A DNA stretch of 64,000 nucleotides from Rhizobium sullae (GCF_025200715.1 NZ_CP104143.1:4002501-4066500); one strand, 5' to 3'. Shown: positions 45,566-54,479, numbered from the stretch's first letter. Notes: generated from the letters alone by a model not told the origin. A program made the numbers and translations.

Positions 45566-46966
45566 ATGCGACTGGACTCGCAGCTTCAGGAAGGGGCAGG
45601 CGACGCAAGCCCGGCCGATGGCGTCGAGCCTACCGGCCTCACTATCACCAGCCGCGATGATGTCGTGGCGTTGCGCGCGGGCCTGAAGAGCTTCATGGAC
45701 ATGCTGAACGATGACGAGAAATCGATCTTCGGGAGCCTGCTCTTCGCCGATGCAAAGCCTACGATTCATCAGCGCCTTAGCCTGCCCGAGGAAGCGGTGC
45801 TGAACAGGCGCGAGCGCGCCATGCTCCGCCAGATCGAACAAACCCCGGTGGATGAGACGCCAGCACGATCGCCGAGCATGATTATCGTTATGAAGGCGAC
45901 CCGGCTCTGCAACCTGCGCTGCACTTATTGCCACGCCTGGCGAGAGGGCCCCGGCCATGTGATGTCGTTCGCCGTCCTGGCCCGCACGATACGCGACGCG
46001 CTGCAAGCGCCTGGCGCGCGGCATATTGAGTTCGTCTGGCATGGTGGGGAAGCCACCCTTCTGGGCGTCAAGTTCTATCGCAAGGCCCTGTGGCTTCAGC
46101 AGCGATATGCGCCCAAGGGTACCAGCTTCTCGAACGCGATCCAGACCAATGCCGTGGACATCTCGGATGACATGCTGGAGTTCCTTCGGGACTACAGCAT
46201 TTCTATCGGGGTGAGCATCGACGGTCCTCCCGCGATCAATGACACGCGCCGGGTTGACGTGAACGGGGCCGGCACCTCACGGCGCATATTAGCTACGCTG
46301 CGACGGCTCCGGCAGAAGGGCGTCAAGCATGGCTTGCTTGCCGTGATCGATTCCGAGATCGCCGCCATGCCGGCGCGAGAGCTGCTGGACTACTTTGTCC
46401 TGACGGGCGCTAGATCCCTCGACATCCTAAATGCCCTGCCGGAGAACGACGAGTCCTGCAATGTTATCGGCACCTATATCCCCTGGCCTGAATACGTCAA
46501 ATTCATGTGCCACCTCTATGAAGTCTGGCGGGATGAGTATCAGGACAGGCTCGAGATACGCACCTTCATCTCACTGTTGAACAAAGTCGCCAACAGAGAA
46601 CATGGTCTGTGCATTTTCGCTGGTGATTGCCAGGGCAAATATCTGACGATCGAAAGCAATGGCAATATTGCCGCTTGCGACAAATATGTCGGCGACGACA
46701 ACTATCTTTACGGCAACATCTTCAAAGGCAGTCTGAACCGGTCGTTGGCGGGATCGCAAAATCTCAAGCGAGCGAAAGCCGAACTGGACTGCTACAAGAC
46801 AGGATCCTCGCAATGCCAGTGGTACTCGGTCTGCACGGGCGGTTGTCCGCACGATCGTAAGACCTCGCGCAGGCTCCTGAACGACACTTCCGGCTGCTGC
46901 GGGCTTGGGCCGCTGCTGTCCCTCATGGAAAAGGATACGGCGCGCGGCACCATCTGCCTGCCTTAG
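45566..46966 (+). CDS. Radical SAM/SPASM RiPP-modifying enzyme
   Basis: 466 residues. The radical SAM cluster motif is C115-x3-C119-x2-C122 (RLCNLRCTYCHAW), followed by a GGEATLL motif (161-167). The SPASM region holds C349, C355, C371, C409, C417, C423, C427, C444 and C445, enough for two auxiliary clusters. The first 100 residues are extra and may bind the precursor leader. SPASM enzymes of this type, such as DarE, install C-C or ether cross-links in ribosomal peptides. It is directly upstream of the precursor gene (90-base gap) and starts with GGAGG nine bases before the ATG. Confidence 0.93.
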   Translation: MRLDSQLQEGAGDASPADGVEPTGLTITSRDDVVALRAGLKSFMDMLNDDEKSIFGSLLFADAKPTIHQRLSLPEEAVLNRRERAMLRQIEQTPVDETPARSPSMIIVMKATRLCNLRCTYCHAWREGPGHVMSFAVLARTIRDALQAPGARHIEFVWHGGEATLLGVKFYRKALWLQQRYAPKGTSFSNAIQTNAVDISDDMLEFLRDYSISIGVSIDGPPAINDTRRVDVNGAGTSRRILATLRRLRQKGVKHGLLAVIDSEIAAMPARELLDYFVLTGARSLDILNALPENDESCNVIGTYIPWPEYVKFMCHLYEVWRDEYQDRLEIRTFISLLNKVANREHGLCIFAGDCQGKYLTIESNGNIAACDKYVGDDNYLYGNIFKGSLNRSLAGSQNLKRAKAELDCYKTGSSQCQWYSVCTGGCPHDRKTSRRLLNDTSGCCGLGPLLSLMEKDTARGTICLP

Positions 46967-47056
46967 CTCATTTGAATCGCGGAGCCGCCGGATTTCTGGG
47001 CGTCCGACGACACGTTCCGCGATCTATGCAACCCCGCCCAGAAAAGGAGAGACAGC

Positions 47057-47299
47057 ATGGACGCTGCACTTCTTGACGCGCGCCAGGATATGGCGAAGCG
47101 CGTTCGCGACCACAGCAAGAGCCTTTCGCCTCGTCAACAGGAGCTGGTCTCGCGGATGCTTCAAACCGCTCTGGACCGCCTGCCCGTCGAGCCGACGAAG
47201 CTCAAGCCCGATATGGTCGATGCGCAGTTCGATGAAGCCTTCCGTGACGGCACCGCGCCGACAATGTGGAGCTTCAACATCTGGAACTACCGGTTCTGA
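47057..47299 (+). CDS. Dynobactin-like RiPP precursor peptide
   Basis: 80 residues. The leader (about 1-70) is Arg/Asp-rich and helical; the C-terminal ten residues are W-S-F-N-I-W-N-Y-R-F (codons 47267-47296), followed directly by the stop. Lining up with the dynobactin A core as I remember it, W-N-S-N-V-H-S-Y-R-F, keeps W1, N4, Y8, R9 and F10, with V5 to I5 and the cross-linked H6 replaced by W6. The strong AAGGAGA is six bases before the ATG. It lies between the radical SAM gene and the transporter genes, as expected for a substrate. Not similar to other proteins that I recognise. Confidence 0.85.
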   Translation: MDAALLDARQDMAKRVRDHSKSLSPRQQELVSRMLQTALDRLPVEPTKLKPDMVDAQFDEAFRDGTAPTMWSFNIWNYRF

Positions 47300-47356
47300 T
47301 CCCGCCGACGGGCGGCCAAATTCATAGGGCATCTTCACGTGAACCACGCGATTCAG

Positions 47357-47387
47357 CTCTCCTCGGGCGCGGCCAACCTGAGGAGAG
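47357..47387 (+). terminator. Terminator between precursor and transporter genes
   Basis: A perfect eight-base stem, CTCTCCTC (47357-47364) with GAGGAGAG (47380-47387), followed by TTTCTGTTT, 58 bases after the precursor stop. It should end or attenuate the radical SAM-precursor transcript. Confidence 0.65.
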
Positions 47388-47394
47388 TTTCTGT

Positions 47395-47423
47395 TTGACA
47401 GAAAGAAATTGCTGAATAATACT
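47395..47423 (+). promoter_or_regulatory. Predicted sigma-70 promoter of the transporter genes
   Basis: TTGACA (47395-47400) with TAATAC (47417-47422) at a 16-base spacing, or AATACT (47418-47423) at 17. It follows the terminator directly and lies about 80 bases before the permease start. The transporter can thus be expressed apart from the precursor. Prediction only. Confidence 0.6.
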
Positions 47424-47501
47424 ATTTTGCGAACGGTTGTCGAGGTGAGTCCAGCCAGCGCCCAGGGACGCTTCGGCGCAGCATGAGACTGCGAGGTTGT
47501 G

Positions 47502-49904
47502 ATGCAGCATCGATTTCGGGAATTCTTCGGCATAAGGACGGCAAAGGATTTCGTCCCGATCATCGTCAATTTCATGGGCACGACGGTTGCGTTTGTGGCC
47601 GTCGGATTGTGCATCCTCATCGTCACGACTGATCTCTCCTCCGACACCTGGGTTCGTAACAGCGGCCAAGCGTATCGGCTCTTCGTAACGATCTCGCCGC
47701 CCGGCGCGGGAAAGATCCCTCTGCCCGCTGTCAGCCCCCGACTTGCCGATCCGCTGAAGGGTTTGCCGGGCGTTGAAGAGGTCACCCGCCTTTCGCGAGA
47801 GAACATGGTCATCTCGCGGAACGGGGAAAGGTTTTCCGAAACCGTGCAGGTCGTAGACGAGAATTTCCTGGAGGCGTTCGGTCTGGAGTTGCGCCCGGGG
47901 AGCCTCGCACACGCACTTCAGGCGCCGGGTAACGCCGTGCTTTCGCAGCAGGCTGCGCAGAAATACTTCGGCACGGCCAACCCGATCGGCCAGACGCTTG
48001 AGCTTGACACGGGCGACAGCCTCCAGGTGACAGGCGTGTTGCGATCGGTGCCAGAGAACACCCATCTACATCTCAATCTGCTTGTCAGCAGCGCGTCGCC
48101 GTTCACCGTTCTGAACCGGCAGTTCCAATCCGCAGGCCCCAGCGAGAGCATCGCGTACACCTATTTTTGGCTGGATGACGGCATCGCGGCGAAAGAGGTA
48201 GCGGTGCAGCTCTCCAATCTGCTTGTGACGACGCCGATCATGCCGCCAGAACAGGCGTCCGTGGTGAATCCGGTCCTTGGGATGATGCCCGTCACGGAGA
48301 TCCACCTGAACAATTTCCCGTCTGGCGAGCTGAAGCCGGGGGGAAGCCGGACGATGATCGGCGTTCTGGTTGCCATCGCTACGATGATTGTCGTCATCGT
48401 CTGCATCAACTTCTCGGTGCTGATGATTTCGCAGGCCGAGGCTCGGACTCTCGAATACGGCGTTCGCCGGTCGTTCGGAGCGACGCGGCTTCAGATCATG
48501 CTAGGGAACCTGCGTGAGGGCGCGGCCATAACAGCTGCGTCGATGACGCTTGCCGCCTCGCTCATTCTGGCTGCCCATCCGATAATCTCGGCCGTGCTGG
48601 GCGTCACAATCCTGGTGACCGCGACGGATCTCCTGCTCCTCCTTGCACCGCCCGTCATTGTGGCCCTGGTCGCTACCGCTGCCACGATGCTGCCAGCGGG
48701 CGCGGTCGCGCGCATGCCGCCGGTCGTCTCCCTCAAACAGGAGATGCCAAAGCGGAAAGCAGCCTGGGAGTCCATTCCTATCATTGTGCAGTTCGGTCTT
48801 GCGACGGTAATCGTGATCTTTTCTCTCGTTGTCGCGGGGCAGACGACTTTCGCTGTCCGCCAGAGCCTTCAAGCGATCGGAACCGGCGTCTACATCATCG
48901 ATAGCGGCACCGCGCCGTTGTCGCCTTCCATGCTTGCGACATTCCGGGACGAGGCGTCCAGAATACCGGGGGTGCGGGCCGCATCCTTGTCGGAGATCGT
49001 TCCGACAAACTTCACGACTTCGATGGTCGGCCTGATGAACCAGGAGTTGGGCCAGGCAGCGCCGAGCGGTTTCCCGTCCAACGCGGTCGATTCGGCGTTC
49101 TTCGACACCTATGGCCTCGCCCCTGTTGCCGGCAGGCTCTTCCCCGATACCGATGCCGCGCAGGCAGGAGGACAGGTCACAGTTCTCAGCGAAGCGGCGC
49201 TTCCCGTTCTCGGCTTCCGCGACGCTCGATCCGCGATCGGAACGTCGATCGCCATGATGGGACCCCAGGGGCCGGTTCCGTTCGAGGTTCTGGGCGTGGT
49301 GCCCGATATCACGATGAAATCCGTCGATCTGCCGCCCGAGCCCATTGTCTACTTCCCGGTGGCCGAGCGCGGCCGGTTCGTATCGATTGCGATCGACAAT
49401 CCATGGGAGCCGGCGGTGATCGACCAGATCAATTCAGTCTGGCTGGAAGTGACCAACGAGAGGGCAATGAATGGGCGCTTTCTCGACGACAGGCTTGCTG
49501 ACCTCTATCGGCCCCTTGAGCAGTCCAGACGCGTTCTCGTCGCAGTCAGCATCGTCGCGATCGTCACGTCATGCCTCGGCATCTATGCGCTCACCTCTCT
49601 TCTGTCTGTGCGGCAGCGCCGGGAGATCGCTATTCGGCGGGCGTTGGGCGCCACGCGCGGCAATGTCACAGCCTATGTCTCAATGCGGTTCTTCATGCCG
49701 ATCCTTGCAGGGGTTCTGCTCGGTCTTCCCGCGTCGGCTTTCATCGCGGTGTACTGGCTCAGTGGTTACAGCCACCGCATCACCCTGGGCCCTTATCCGT
49801 TTCTGGCGACCGCCATCGGCGTGGTCACAGTCGGAATGCTGGCTGTCTTGCAGCACACGATTCAGTTGGCTCGAACCGAGCCGGTAGCGGCTCTGCGGAC
49901 ATAA
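47502..49904 (+). CDS. MacB/FtsX-type ABC transporter permease (RiPP export, DarB-like)
   Basis: About 800 residues. The N-terminal membrane helix (about 22-42) is followed by a large periplasmic domain (MacB_PCD type) and then blocks of three transmembrane helices with the FtsX pattern in the middle (around residues 290-420) and at the end (from about 680), with a second periplasmic domain between. This double FtsX layout matches the long permease of MacB-like exporters. The ATG at 47502 is used; a GTG just before it is possible. With the HlyD and ATPase genes it should form a tripartite exporter for the mature peptide. Confidence 0.87.
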   Translation: MQHRFREFFGIRTAKDFVPIIVNFMGTTVAFVAVGLCILIVTTDLSSDTWVRNSGQAYRLFVTISPPGAGKIPLPAVSPRLADPLKGLPGVEEVTRLSRENMVISRNGERFSETVQVVDENFLEAFGLELRPGSLAHALQAPGNAVLSQQAAQKYFGTANPIGQTLELDTGDSLQVTGVLRSVPENTHLHLNLLVSSASPFTVLNRQFQSAGPSESIAYTYFWLDDGIAAKEVAVQLSNLLVTTPIMPPEQASVVNPVLGMMPVTEIHLNNFPSGELKPGGSRTMIGVLVAIATMIVVIVCINFSVLMISQAEARTLEYGVRRSFGATRLQIMLGNLREGAAITAASMTLAASLILAAHPIISAVLGVTILVTATDLLLLLAPPVIVALVATAATMLPAGAVARMPPVVSLKQEMPKRKAAWESIPIIVQFGLATVIVIFSLVVAGQTTFAVRQSLQAIGTGVYIIDSGTAPLSPSMLATFRDEASRIPGVRAASLSEIVPTNFTTSMVGLMNQELGQAAPSGFPSNAVDSAFFDTYGLAPVAGRLFPDTDAAQAGGQVTVLSEAALPVLGFRDARSAIGTSIAMMGPQGPVPFEVLGVVPDITMKSVDLPPEPIVYFPVAERGRFVSIAIDNPWEPAVIDQINSVWLEVTNERAMNGRFLDDRLADLYRPLEQSRRVLVAVSIVAIVTSCLGIYALTSLLSVRQRREIAIRRALGATRGNVTAYVSMRFFMPILAGVLLGLPASAFIAVYWLSGYSHRITLGPYPFLATAIGVVTVGMLAVLQHTIQLARTEPVAALRT

Positions 49905-49913
49905 GGCAACGCT

Positions 49914-51227
49914 ATGCGTCATTCGTTCTCGCGCGATCAATTTTTAGGGGGCGATGCGGGTAAGGTTGTCCTGCTCGCGACTGATCGTCCCATCAGGCGG
50001 CGGCGGGTCTGGCCCTATGCGCTCGGGATGGGGGTCGCGCTCCTGGTTGCTGCGCTGGTGGCGCTCTACACCATTTCCGTCCAAACCGCTTCCACGCTCG
50101 CAGTCCCGACCGAGGGCCTGACGATCGCGACCGCCACGAAAGGCGCATTTACGGAGTTCATCCCACTGAGGGGCCGTATCCTTCCGCAGGAAACGGTCTT
50201 TCTGGACATGGTACAGGATGGCCGGGTTGAAGAGATCTTCCATCGGGCCGGAGATCATGTTGCGGTGGGAGCGCCCCTGGTCAGGATCTCCAATCCCAAC
50301 CTGGAACTGTCGATCGCTACGCAGGAATCCAGCGCCATCGATCATCTCAACAGTCAGATGGCGCTCCGGCTGAATGTTTCGCAGACGATGACCGGCGCGG
50401 AAGCGGCCCTGGAAGAGGCGCGGTATCGCGTCGAGCAGCTACAGCGTCAGCACAACATGCAGTCGCGGCTCGTGGTGCGCGGGGTTGGTCCCGCGGCCGA
50501 GGAACAGCGCCTCAATGAGGACCTAGCCTACTGGAAGTCGATTCTTGAGATACGTCGCCGCACCCTAGATCGAGTAAATTCGCAGGCCGAAAGCATCGAG
50601 CGTTCGGTCAGTGAGACCTCCAGCCGGCTTGAGGAAGCCATCGACGCCGCCCGGTCTCAGCTCGATGCGCTCGTGATCCGGGCGCCGATCACTGGCTATC
50701 TCACCCATCTCGACGTTAGCCTTGGCCGGCATCTCGCGACAGGGCAATCGATCGGGCAGATCGACGACAACGAGGGCTTCAAGGTTGAGGCTATGCTTGA
50801 CGAATTCTACCTCGGCCGAGTCCGCGTTGGGCAGCGCGCTTCCGGCGCTGTAGATGGCGTGGCCGTCACGCTTTCCGTGGCGAGCATTTCGCCCCGGATC
50901 ACGGATGGAAAATTCAAGATCGAGGCGGAATTTGACCCATCGGTTCCGATGTCGAACGTCACTAGGGGGCAGGCGATCACCGGCCGGCTTGATCTGGCGC
51001 AGCGGGAAACCGACGTCCTGATGATTCCTCTCGGGGCCTTCTGGGAAACGACAGGGGGCAACTGGATCTTCGTCGTCAACGGCTCGACCGCCGAGCGCAG
51101 GAATATTCAGGTCGGTCGTCGGACGGTCGAAACCGTCGAAATCGTCGGCGGCCTGAAGGAAGGCGATCGCGTCATCACCTCAAGCTACCAAGGCTTTGGG
51201 GACTACCAAAGCCTCTCTATCAACTAG
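49914..51227 (+). CDS. HlyD-family periplasmic adaptor (membrane fusion protein, DarC-like)
   Basis: 437 residues. One N-terminal membrane segment (VWPYALGMGVALLVAALVAL, about 33-52), a lipoyl-like half-motif, a long coiled-coil hairpin (about 130-250) and a beta-barrel domain with LVIRAPITGYLTHLDVSLGR are visible. It connects the inner-membrane permease with an outer-membrane channel. The gene begins nine bases after the permease stop. Confidence 0.88.
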   Translation: MRHSFSRDQFLGGDAGKVVLLATDRPIRRRRVWPYALGMGVALLVAALVALYTISVQTASTLAVPTEGLTIATATKGAFTEFIPLRGRILPQETVFLDMVQDGRVEEIFHRAGDHVAVGAPLVRISNPNLELSIATQESSAIDHLNSQMALRLNVSQTMTGAEAALEEARYRVEQLQRQHNMQSRLVVRGVGPAAEEQRLNEDLAYWKSILEIRRRTLDRVNSQAESIERSVSETSSRLEEAIDAARSQLDALVIRAPITGYLTHLDVSLGRHLATGQSIGQIDDNEGFKVEAMLDEFYLGRVRVGQRASGAVDGVAVTLSVASISPRITDGKFKIEAEFDPSVPMSNVTRGQAITGRLDLAQRETDVLMIPLGAFWETTGGNWIFVVNGSTAERRNIQVGRRTVETVEIVGGLKEGDRVITSSYQGFGDYQSLSIN

Positions 51228-51239
51228 GAGTCCACCAAC

Positions 51240-51902
51240 GTGATCAAGCTGAGAAAAGTCGGCAAAACCTACCGCACGGAAGATCTCGAAACACGGGCGC
51301 TGGCCGATATTAACCTCGATGTCGGAAAGGGCGAATTTCTCTCTATCATGGGACCTTCCGGCTCGGGAAAGTCAACCTTGCTGAGCATTATGGGATTGTT
51401 GGACGCGCCAAGCGAGGGGATCATAAAGTTCGCCGACATCGACATCAGTGAAGGCAAAGATCGCTTGCTGACTGATCTACGCCGAAAGCATATTGGCTTC
51501 GTTTTCCAGGCATTCAACCTCATCCCCCATCTCAGCATCGAGCGGAATGTGGAGCTGGGATTGACATATCGCGGTATCGCCAGAGCCGAACGCCGTGATC
51601 GCAGTATGAGCGCTCTGAAAGCGGTAGGGCTCGACGCCCGCGCCCGCCACTATCCGGCGCAGCTCTCGGGCGGCCAGCAGCAGCGGGCAGCGATCGCGAG
51701 GGCTCTCGTTGGCGATCCCGCCATCGTTCTAGCTGACGAGCCCACCGGGAACCTCGACAGCGGAAATGGCGAGCAGGTCCTGGACATGCTGGAGAATATC
51801 GCCGCGACCGGAAAAACGGTCATCATGGTAACCCATGACGATCGACAGGCCAGCCGGGCGTATCGGATGGTCTCGATGAAAGACGGCCGCATCCTTCACT
51901 GA
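51240..51902 (+). CDS. MacB/LolD-type ABC transporter ATP-binding protein (DarD-like)
   Basis: 220 residues, start GTG with AGGAG upstream. Walker A GPSGSGKSTLLSIMG, signature LSGGQQQRAAIARA, Walker B IVLADEPTG and the H-loop VTHDDRQA are intact. The ADEPTGNLDS text is typical of the LolD/MacB class. It energises the exporter formed with the two preceding genes. Confidence 0.92.
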   Translation: MIKLRKVGKTYRTEDLETRALADINLDVGKGEFLSIMGPSGSGKSTLLSIMGLLDAPSEGIIKFADIDISEGKDRLLTDLRRKHIGFVFQAFNLIPHLSIERNVELGLTYRGIARAERRDRSMSALKAVGLDARARHYPAQLSGGQQQRAAIARALVGDPAIVLADEPTGNLDSGNGEQVLDMLENIAATGKTVIMVTHDDRQASRAYRMVSMKDGRILH

Positions 51903-52090
51903 TCGCTTCGTCCCAGAAATCGCAGACGATCTCGACGGTAGGGGACCGTGCGCCGCCGATTAGACAGGAAAGATACCGTAGCGGCACTCTGGAAAGACGC
52001 GCGCTCGGCACTAGTCTCACGCAAGGTTATCTGTTTGCCAACAATAAATTGCTGACCTACAACAAGGAATAAGCACCTGAAGGACTTGTC

Positions 52091-52606
52091 ATGAGCGCCT
52101 TGAAGACTGACGACAATCTCTCGAGAATCCGACGGGTGGGGCGCTTCTTCTCCGCGCTCTGGGGGCTGATGGCCTGCATCGTCCCCATCCTGATCGTCGC
52201 CCATTGGTACTTGACGCTGTCGCCGGCGAACACGGGCAACCTTGCCCCCCATTTCCTTCAGCTCGCCGTCGTTCTTCTCGCGGGCGGGCCGCTTGTGCTG
52301 GGGCTCGTTCATCTTCGGCGCCTGTTCGTCCTTTTCGGCGAAGGCGAGATGTTCGGAATTGAGAACGTCGCGCGAATCCGTAAATTCGGATCGGCGCTCC
52401 TGTTGTTCGGCCTCACGCAGTTGGCCTATTTTCCGCTTTCGTCGCTGGCCTCGGCAGGATTCGGCTCTCCTGGCGAGCGCACCATCAGCATTTCGTTCAG
52501 CTCCGGCGCAGCCGTGGCCTTGGGGGTCGGCTTCGTCGTGGTCGTGATCGCCTGGGTTATGGAAGAGGCACGCAAGCTGGAAGAAGAGCAGTCACACACG
52601 GTTTGA
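52091..52606 (+). CDS. DUF2975 membrane protein
   Basis: 171 residues with four hydrophobic segments (from WGLMACIVPILIVAHWYLTL). DUF2975 proteins are usually paired with a small XRE regulator, as here. Role unknown; a membrane-stress or immunity function is possible. Confidence 0.8.
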   Translation: MSALKTDDNLSRIRRVGRFFSALWGLMACIVPILIVAHWYLTLSPANTGNLAPHFLQLAVVLLAGGPLVLGLVHLRRLFVLFGEGEMFGIENVARIRKFGSALLLFGLTQLAYFPLSSLASAGFGSPGERTISISFSSGAAVALGVGFVVVVIAWVMEEARKLEEEQSHTV

Positions 52607-52610
52607 TGGT

Positions 52611-52850
52611 ATGGCAATTGTCGTTCGACTTGATGTGATGCTGGCGCAGCGAAAGGTCCGGTCAAAGGATCTTGCGGAAGCCGTAGGCATCACGGAAAGC
52701 AATATCTCGCTCCTGAGATCCGGTCGCGTTCGCGCGATGCGTTTCTCGACGCTGGACGCGATCTGCAAGCATCTGTCCTGCCAGCCCGGCGATATCCTCG
52801 AATATGTGCCGGACGATGATGTCGAGACCGGAAATTCCGATGGAATTTAG
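52611..52850 (+). CDS. Small XRE/YozG-type helix-turn-helix regulator
   Basis: 79 residues starting ATG right after the DUF2975 stop. The helix-turn-helix (LAEAVGITESNISLLRSGRV) is followed by CKHLSCQPGDILEYVPD, the YozG/Cro-like end. It is the partner of the DUF2975 gene and closes the cluster. Confidence 0.85.
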   Translation: MAIVVRLDVMLAQRKVRSKDLAEAVGITESNISLLRSGRVRAMRFSTLDAICKHLSCQPGDILEYVPDDDVETGNSDGI

Positions 52851-52929
52851 GTCGAGAGCTACGCCATCCCGCGCGAAGACATGGAGGATTACGTCTCGAT
52901 ATCGCAGCACCTAACGGAGTTCGATCAAG

Positions 52930-53120
52930 CTGCTGCGTTCGGCCCAGTTGTGCTAGCGCAGCATGTTTTCGTGGCCCGAAGCAACGATCATGGCGGGCGT
53001 CTTGGCGGCTGCGTCACGTCCTGCCGGTTCGGATGGATTCATATCGAAAAACTCTGGGCCGGGGCTTCACTGTCGATTACAGGCTTCGCGGCCGACTGGA
53101 TGACGGTTCCCATATCGAAG
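52930..53120 (+). pseudogene. GNAT acetyltransferase-like relic
   Basis: The text GPVVLAQHVFVARSNDHGG followed by GCVTSCRFGWIHIEKLW resembles the middle of a GNAT N-acetyltransferase. Neither end is intact. It is a weak assignment. Confidence 0.35.
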
Positions 53121-53250
53121 AGATCGGGCTTTCCAAGAGAGGCCGGAAAACTCCAGCCTCTGGCGGTCCAAAGAATGGGCTCAAAGCAGTTCTCAGGTCA
53201 CCGAAACGGTGGCATTAAATCTATTCTAGTATGCGAAACAGAAAGACCTC

Positions 53251-53787
53251 CTACAAAAGTGGGCTTAGGTCGCGCCAGCCGTACGCGACCTCGACCAGTG
53301 TCATCGTGTCTCTGCGATCTTCTTTCTCGCTGACTAATTCTCCGCCGAGCCTCTCATAAAACCTGCGCGCCACTGCATTCTCGCGCAGCACCCACAGGCT
53401 CGCTGCGCGGTGACGGCGAGCTTGCAGCATTTCAGCCATCGCTCTCACTAGGGCAGTGCCGATTCCCTGTCGCTGGAAGGATCTCAACATGTAAATGCCG
53501 GTGATCTCACCGGTGAAGCCAAGATCCCTCAGAGGCGGTGATCGTTGGTCCATGCCGTGCGCAAATCCGACGATCGATCCATCATGCTCGGCCACAAACG
53601 TTATTCCGAGAGCAGGATCGGTTTGATCAAGGATTTTCTGCCATCTGGGCCTACGGTCGGCGACGGAGAAGCCAGCAAGGATCGCCTCAGGCATGAGGCC
53701 ATCATACGTTTCTTTCCACGACGCTACATGCACCGTGGCTATAGCCGTAACATCGGACGGTAAAGCAACGCGGATCGTTGCGGGCAT
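53251..53787 (-). CDS. GNAT family N-acetyltransferase
   Basis: About 178 residues. The acetyl-CoA-binding loop with RSFQRQGIGTALVRAMAEML (Q-x-x-G-I-G) and the end FYERLGGELVSEK are clear. Substrate unknown. The start at 53787 is chosen because MPATIRVALPSD begins the domain. A LysR relic lies just upstream of it on the same strand. Confidence 0.85.
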   Translation of the reverse strand: MPATIRVALPSDVTAIATVHVASWKETYDGLMPEAILAGFSVADRRPRWQKILDQTDPALGITFVAEHDGSIVGFAHGMDQRSPPLRDLGFTGEITGIYMLRSFQRQGIGTALVRAMAEMLQARRHRAASLWVLRENAVARRFYERLGGELVSEKEDRRDTMTLVEVAYGWRDLSPLL

Positions 53788-53814
53788 TTGACGGTTGGAG
53801 AACAAGTTCATAGA

Positions 53815-53885
53815 CGATCCAGAATCACCTTCGCTTCAAGCAGGAGCCGTTCTCCAGCCGAAGTCAATGCTGGATAGCGTCCTGT
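53815..53885 (-). pseudogene. LysR fragment, copy adjacent to repeat 2
   Basis: About 70 bases match 57487-57562 in the intact LysR gene with few changes (GATCCAGAATCACCTTCGCT vs GATCCAGGATCACCTTGGCC). Marks the edge of the second 135-bp repeat. Confidence 0.7.
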
Positions 53886-54020
53886 CCGGGAAAATGGCGC
53901 ATCTCTGACACCTTGAGGCCGTCCTTTTTCACCCGCTGAGCGCGCTTTCTCTACGCTTCTGGTGCTGCTTTCAAGTTAGGAAGTATCTGCAGAATAGATA
54001 GATCGCGGCCGGTTAAGCGC
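53886..54020 (+). repeat. 135-bp direct repeat, copy 2
   Basis: 95.6 percent identical to 44720-44854 in the same orientation. Contains the reverse LysR-type box-like sequence at 53982-54001. Confidence 0.85.
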
Positions 54021-54139
54021 CATGCTGGCGGCCGGGCGGCAGGTCAGCATCCCCTAACAGGTACATGTCGTGACCGACGGCGCAGATATCACAACCCGCT
54101 TTGATCACATCATCGACGAATGCTGAAATTTCTCATGCC

Positions 54140-54300
54140 CGCCATCCTACGTTACAGTATCCGTCAAGAAGGCGGCCTGAACCCCATTCACCTGGTCTCG
54201 GGCTTCGCCGCCCGTCAGCGCCTGGTGCTCGGGCAGGTCAAGGTGGCGCAGAAGTCCAATGAAATCGTCGCCATTCCCAAGCTTCTGACCCATCACTGCG
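54140..54300 (+). mobile_element. ISAs1-family transposase fragment
   Basis: The text IHLVSGFAARQRLVLGQVKV followed by AQKSNEIVAIPKLL is typical of ISAs1-like (H-repeat) transposases near the DDE core. It is broken within 50 residues on both sides. Confidence 0.7.
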
Positions 54301-54479
54301 AGATTGTCGAAACCGGAAACGAGTCCTGGAGCTTTAAGAACCGCTCTCAAAGCTCACATATAGGAGCGATGTACTCGCTGTTGTGTGGGTCGAATGACGC
54401 AAGCGGTGGCCACGACCCGCGCTATCTGGCGCGCGGCGCCGGACATCACATCAAATAGAAACCGCTAACTTCCATCCGC

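Noticed and set aside
52091-52850. DUF2975/XRE pair as a proven immunity system
   Set aside because: The pair is common in unrelated contexts, so an immunity role is only a possibility and was not claimed as a function.
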